Of a DNA stretch of 64,000 bases, positions 60,701 through 64,000 are shown piece by piece. This DNA comes from Circinella umbellata (lineage: Eukaryota > Mucoromycota > Mucoromycetes > Mucorales > Lichtheimiaceae). The stretch's first letter is position 1. Every line of letters starts with the position of its first letter. Both the position numbers and the translations under genes were made by a program. The notes under the pieces were generated by a model. It did no database searches. It had not been told where the DNA came from and saw only the letters and a program-made list of their open reading frames with translations. The DNA is taken from contig JAIWNF010000066.1 of assembly GCA_025093555.1 (NCBI GenBank), positions 1 to 64,000 of the forward strand, read 5' to 3'.

Positions 60701-61889
60701 GGTGCTTTCTTTCGTAGTAAATTAATTGTTGATTGCGATTATAAAAAGTTATTGAATTGTTAGGTGATGGTGATGATGTTACTCGTCCTGTTGCTATATA
60801 CTGAATCTAGCGTATTTTTGTATAAATAGGACAGCTGCTGCTTTTTGTGAATATTTATGCTGCTCAAAATATTATAGTATGCTTTTCCTCCTTTCTAATA
60901 ATAATGTTTCCGTGATTAAGAAGATAGTTGTATGTAATAATTGGTGCTTGTTGATTTTTGATTCATAAAATGTAATAGTATGCTTGTCTATGTTTGCTGT
61001 CTTATGTCATAACCAAAATATGAGAATGTACTTGGATCGTGGATGGTAATAATGACCCCCCTTAATAGTTGCTGTTCTTGAATAAAATATCTTGGTATTT
61101 CATGTTTTGTTTTTGTAAGATAAGGTGGCGCGTATATATCATGACGATTCATTTTTTCAATATGCTTCGTCTTTTTTTTTCTTAATAAGATGTTCAGCTT
61201 CTATATGTTGCCCAATAAGATATATATTTGATGACGATTTGTGATAATGATGATGACCGCTCTGCAAGGAGATACTGTTCTTGTTTTTAATAATTGAAAT
61301 ATTCTTGGCTCTTCAAAATACTTGTCATTCGCCTATCTGAAACTCCCAATATGTTTTCCTTTTTAGGTGACATGAAGATTATGTGTCGTAAATAAATATT
61401 TCGCTTCTGCTATTGCCATATATGTTTGAATTCATTCGCTGCTTCGTTTGGTTTGAATTAAAAGATTGTTGTTCGTCGCCAAAACACTAGTTGTGAGTGG
61501 TTGGTTTTTGATGTTCTCTTTCAATATATAATAAGATGGTGTTGATTTGATAATCGATGGTGATAAATTGATTGATGGCGTTGTTATTTGTATTGTGACT
61601 TGGTGTTGTATTCTTGATAAAGTATAGTGTTGAATGGTTCTTGTCAAGTTGTATCTTTTTTGGTGTGCGAAAAAAAAATATAGAGTAATACGTATTGATA
61701 GAAAAATTTCTTTTTTTTTGGTTCCAATGTTCATTCCTTGTTTTTTTTTTACCGTGGTATTTGCTGGTAGTGAGTGCGCATAAAAAATATGGTATGCTGC
61801 CTTATAAAACATTCTTGATTGAGACATATAGAGTTTGGCCGCTAATTGGTTGATCCACTATGATGGCTTCGATTCGATACCAAGAAGAA

Positions 61890-63042
61890 AGATATGATTA
61901 ATACCAATGTCCCTCTCATTCAGTTTGTGTTGGTCCAAATAAATCATTATCGAGTTACTTGCGTTCTTGTTATAGTAGAAGTTTGCAAATACCCCAAAGA
62001 ATACCCTGAGGTTGATATTCCAGCTACCCTTAACCAGAATTCATACCAATGTCTCCAAGTTCATCTGCGTCAACGCACGATGAATCTACATCCTAATACA
62101 AGGATTCTTCGCCAACCGAAAAAGCGAGACGGGAAGCACCGCAACACCAAAAGATAGTGCTGAGTACTATTCCGGCAAATAAACCGGAAACTGCACCTAC
62201 GAGAAGTAGGTGATCGCACCCACGTGGGAAACCCTCTGTGACGCCTCTCGTACGCCACACGCCAAAACCACAAAGCGCCAGAAAGTCAGACGCCTCTGCG
62301 CACCGAGCACACACCCTAGGATGACACCTCAACGAATGGACTTGATGAAGAAAAGGGCTTACAGGCAGTGCAGTCCACACTACAGCTGGTGTACTAGGAT
62401 CCAGGGGCTTACTCCATGGCTAACACCCATGGCCGATGACCATGAATGCAGGTTCGGAAGTCCACAGAAGTAAGGGAACTTCAGGAACACACGGTCTTTT
62501 ATAGGTTCCTTGGCAATCCGCTACCTTCGATCTGGAACAGATGTAAGGCTGATGACAACATTGAAACGGGGAATTAATTATTCTGCTTCCATTATAACAA
62601 GCTTGCAACTGTTATAATGGAGTATCTAAAAATCTATAAATTAACTCTTTTAATAGTTAGTAAAATTCCATCAACAAGTTGCATTTATTACTTTCTTTTT
62701 CAAGAACAAGAAAAAAGGAAAAATCACTTACAGTCTTTATATCCAAAAGATAAACGCTTGTTGTCATCAGCATTATATCTGTTTCAGATCGAAGATGGCG
62801 TATTGCCAAGTAACCTATAAAAGACCGGGTGTTCCTGAAGTTCCCTCACTCTGCTTCCCCCCTTACCCACACCCACAGTCACCAACCACGGGGTAGCCAC
62901 AGAGTAAGCACCCCTTCACCGCTCCACCAATCATAGTATGAACATACACTACCCTGCCTTTTCTCCACCAAGCCATCCGCCGAGATGCCATCCTCCTCCG
63001 CCCCCACCAAGCGGGACAAACCTACCCGTGACACCACTACGG
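61890..63042. other. Mirror of the nested-palindrome segment
   Basis: Reverse complement of 33504-34650. The 12-bp hairpin stem is at 62588-62599 and 62610-62621. The embedded inverted repeat lies at about 62464-62560 and 62765-62860. The palindromes are kept in both arms. Confidence 0.65.
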
Positions 63043-64000
63043 GTCTATTTAAATAGAAAAATAAATTATAGATTGGTTATACATCGTCCATTCTTATGAT
63101 TCTCATTATTTACACGTTAATATAATTATATTTTACATACCTCCATGGTTCGAAAACCATGTACTGCGCCACCAAAAAGGGCAAAACTCTAGAGGGACTC
63201 AGCTCCACCTAGTTTTTAATAGAATATATAATAATTGTTTCATTAGTTGCTATAGCATAAATCACTAGAATAAACGTTTCTTTATCAATGTAATAAATTC
63301 AACATACCTCTAATAAATAGATATCAAAATTGGAAAAATAAATAGACAAAAACGAGGGAGGAGGGGAACCAGCCCAACCTCGACCTAAATAAATATAAAT
63401 GTGGATTATGATGAATATGATTAGTAACTACAAGATCGTCTCCATTAAACGCCCTTATCCGTATTCATGGCCATCTTCATAATATATCTATATAATATTT
63501 ACCTCAATGATAGTAGCAAAACTTGAAATAAATAGGGTATCTTCTAAAAGAGGGTATATGAAAGAACAAAAAAAGAGGGAGCTTGGTCGACCTATATACA
63601 TGAATGTAAATTATCATAATACTGATCAGTAACTGCGATATCATTTGTATTTATTATCCTATCTATATTCATACCCATCATACTTCTATAGAATATTTAC
63701 CTCGAAAACAACAGCAAAAATTTGGGTATATTATAAGAAGGGGTATATTCTAAAAAAGGTGAGCCAGCTCGACCTACATATATATGGTATGAGTTACGTT
63801 AAATATAATTAGTATTGTAACTACAATATCATTTTAACTTATGAAGCTATTCATATCCATAATTATAATTATGATACAAATATTTACCTTGGTAACAGCA
63901 GCAAAAATTAATGAAATAAATAGGGTATTTGAAATATATACAGGAGGGAGCTAGGTCGACCTAGATATGTATATGGATAGCACAATAAGCTTTTGATATT
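63043..64000 (-). other. Mirror of the exon-cassette array (truncated by the window)
   Basis: On the minus strand the same donor/acceptor-bounded blocks recur, for example the reverse complement of GTGGAGCTGAGTCCCTCTAG near 63190-63210 and of GTCGAGGTTGGGCTGG near 63370-63386. Splice-site dinucleotides are kept in the blocks I checked. Confidence 0.55.

Larger units (their letters stand above)
55051..64000 (-). repeat. Right arm of the large inverted repeat (at least 8.95 kb)
   Basis: Reverse complement of 32547-41130; it continues past the window end. Its extra length comes partly from a 331-bp insertion plus target duplication at 55750-56097 that the left arm lacks. It mirrors the MDVDW-motif gene, its Ser-rich paralogue, the A+C tract (here T+G), the nested palindromes and the cassette array. 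Confidence 0.93.

Noticed and set aside
1..64000. CRISPR arrays, bacterial operons, ribosome binding sites, rRNA genes
   Set aside because: The window is eukaryotic with spliceosomal introns. No array of short identical spaced repeats and no rRNA-like sequence was seen.

Overview
This window looks like nuclear DNA of an early-diverging fungus, most likely a member of the Mucorales (Mucoromycota). The reasons are a very AT-rich background, many short introns (about 50-170 nt, GT...AG, often GTAAGT), a tnp2-type transposase, a TPR/F-box/LRR protein and gag/hAT relics. The order assignment is inference from sequence style, not a database match. I rebuilt exon structures by hand by matching splice sites, intron phase and family motifs.

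Bases 3959-19347 are a compact housekeeping block: TAF6 (TFIID subunit, +), UTP13 (U3 snoRNP WD40 protein, -), a Tps2-type trehalose-6-phosphate phosphatase (+) and VPS39/VAM6 (HOPS tether, -). Their full exon chains stay in frame from start to stop. A two-exon 64-aa zinc-binding-like peptide is possible at 14147-14487.

Bases 1-1850 and 22155-30010 are two directly oriented copies of an unidentified repeat. The second copy is split by a complete 6,103-bp CACTA (CMC superfamily) transposon at 23343-29445, with 30-bp perfect terminal inverted repeats and a 3-bp ATA target duplication. The first copy preserves the empty site. The element carries a five-exon tnp2-like transposase (943 aa) and an accessory protein with a coiled coil, a long Asp/Asn run and a basic tail.

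Bases 32547-41130 and 55051-64000 are the two arms of a very large inverted repeat. The arms are at least 8.6 kb each, and the right one runs off the window. They flank about 13.9 kb of single-copy DNA holding an intact TPR/F-box/LRR gene, an intact SWIM/RING ubiquitin-ligase-like gene and several dead or dying genes (nuclease-like, hAT transposase, a repeat protein, gag). The arms carry Ser/Pro-rich acidic genes ending in repeated MDVDW-type motifs, a tandem array of short exon-intron cassettes, a GC-richer segment full of nested palindromes, and a long A+C-skewed tract. The right arm alone holds a 331-bp insertion flanked by 17-bp direct repeats, so the arms have diverged since they formed. 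I recognise no known element family for the arm repeat. It is the best candidate here for something undescribed.
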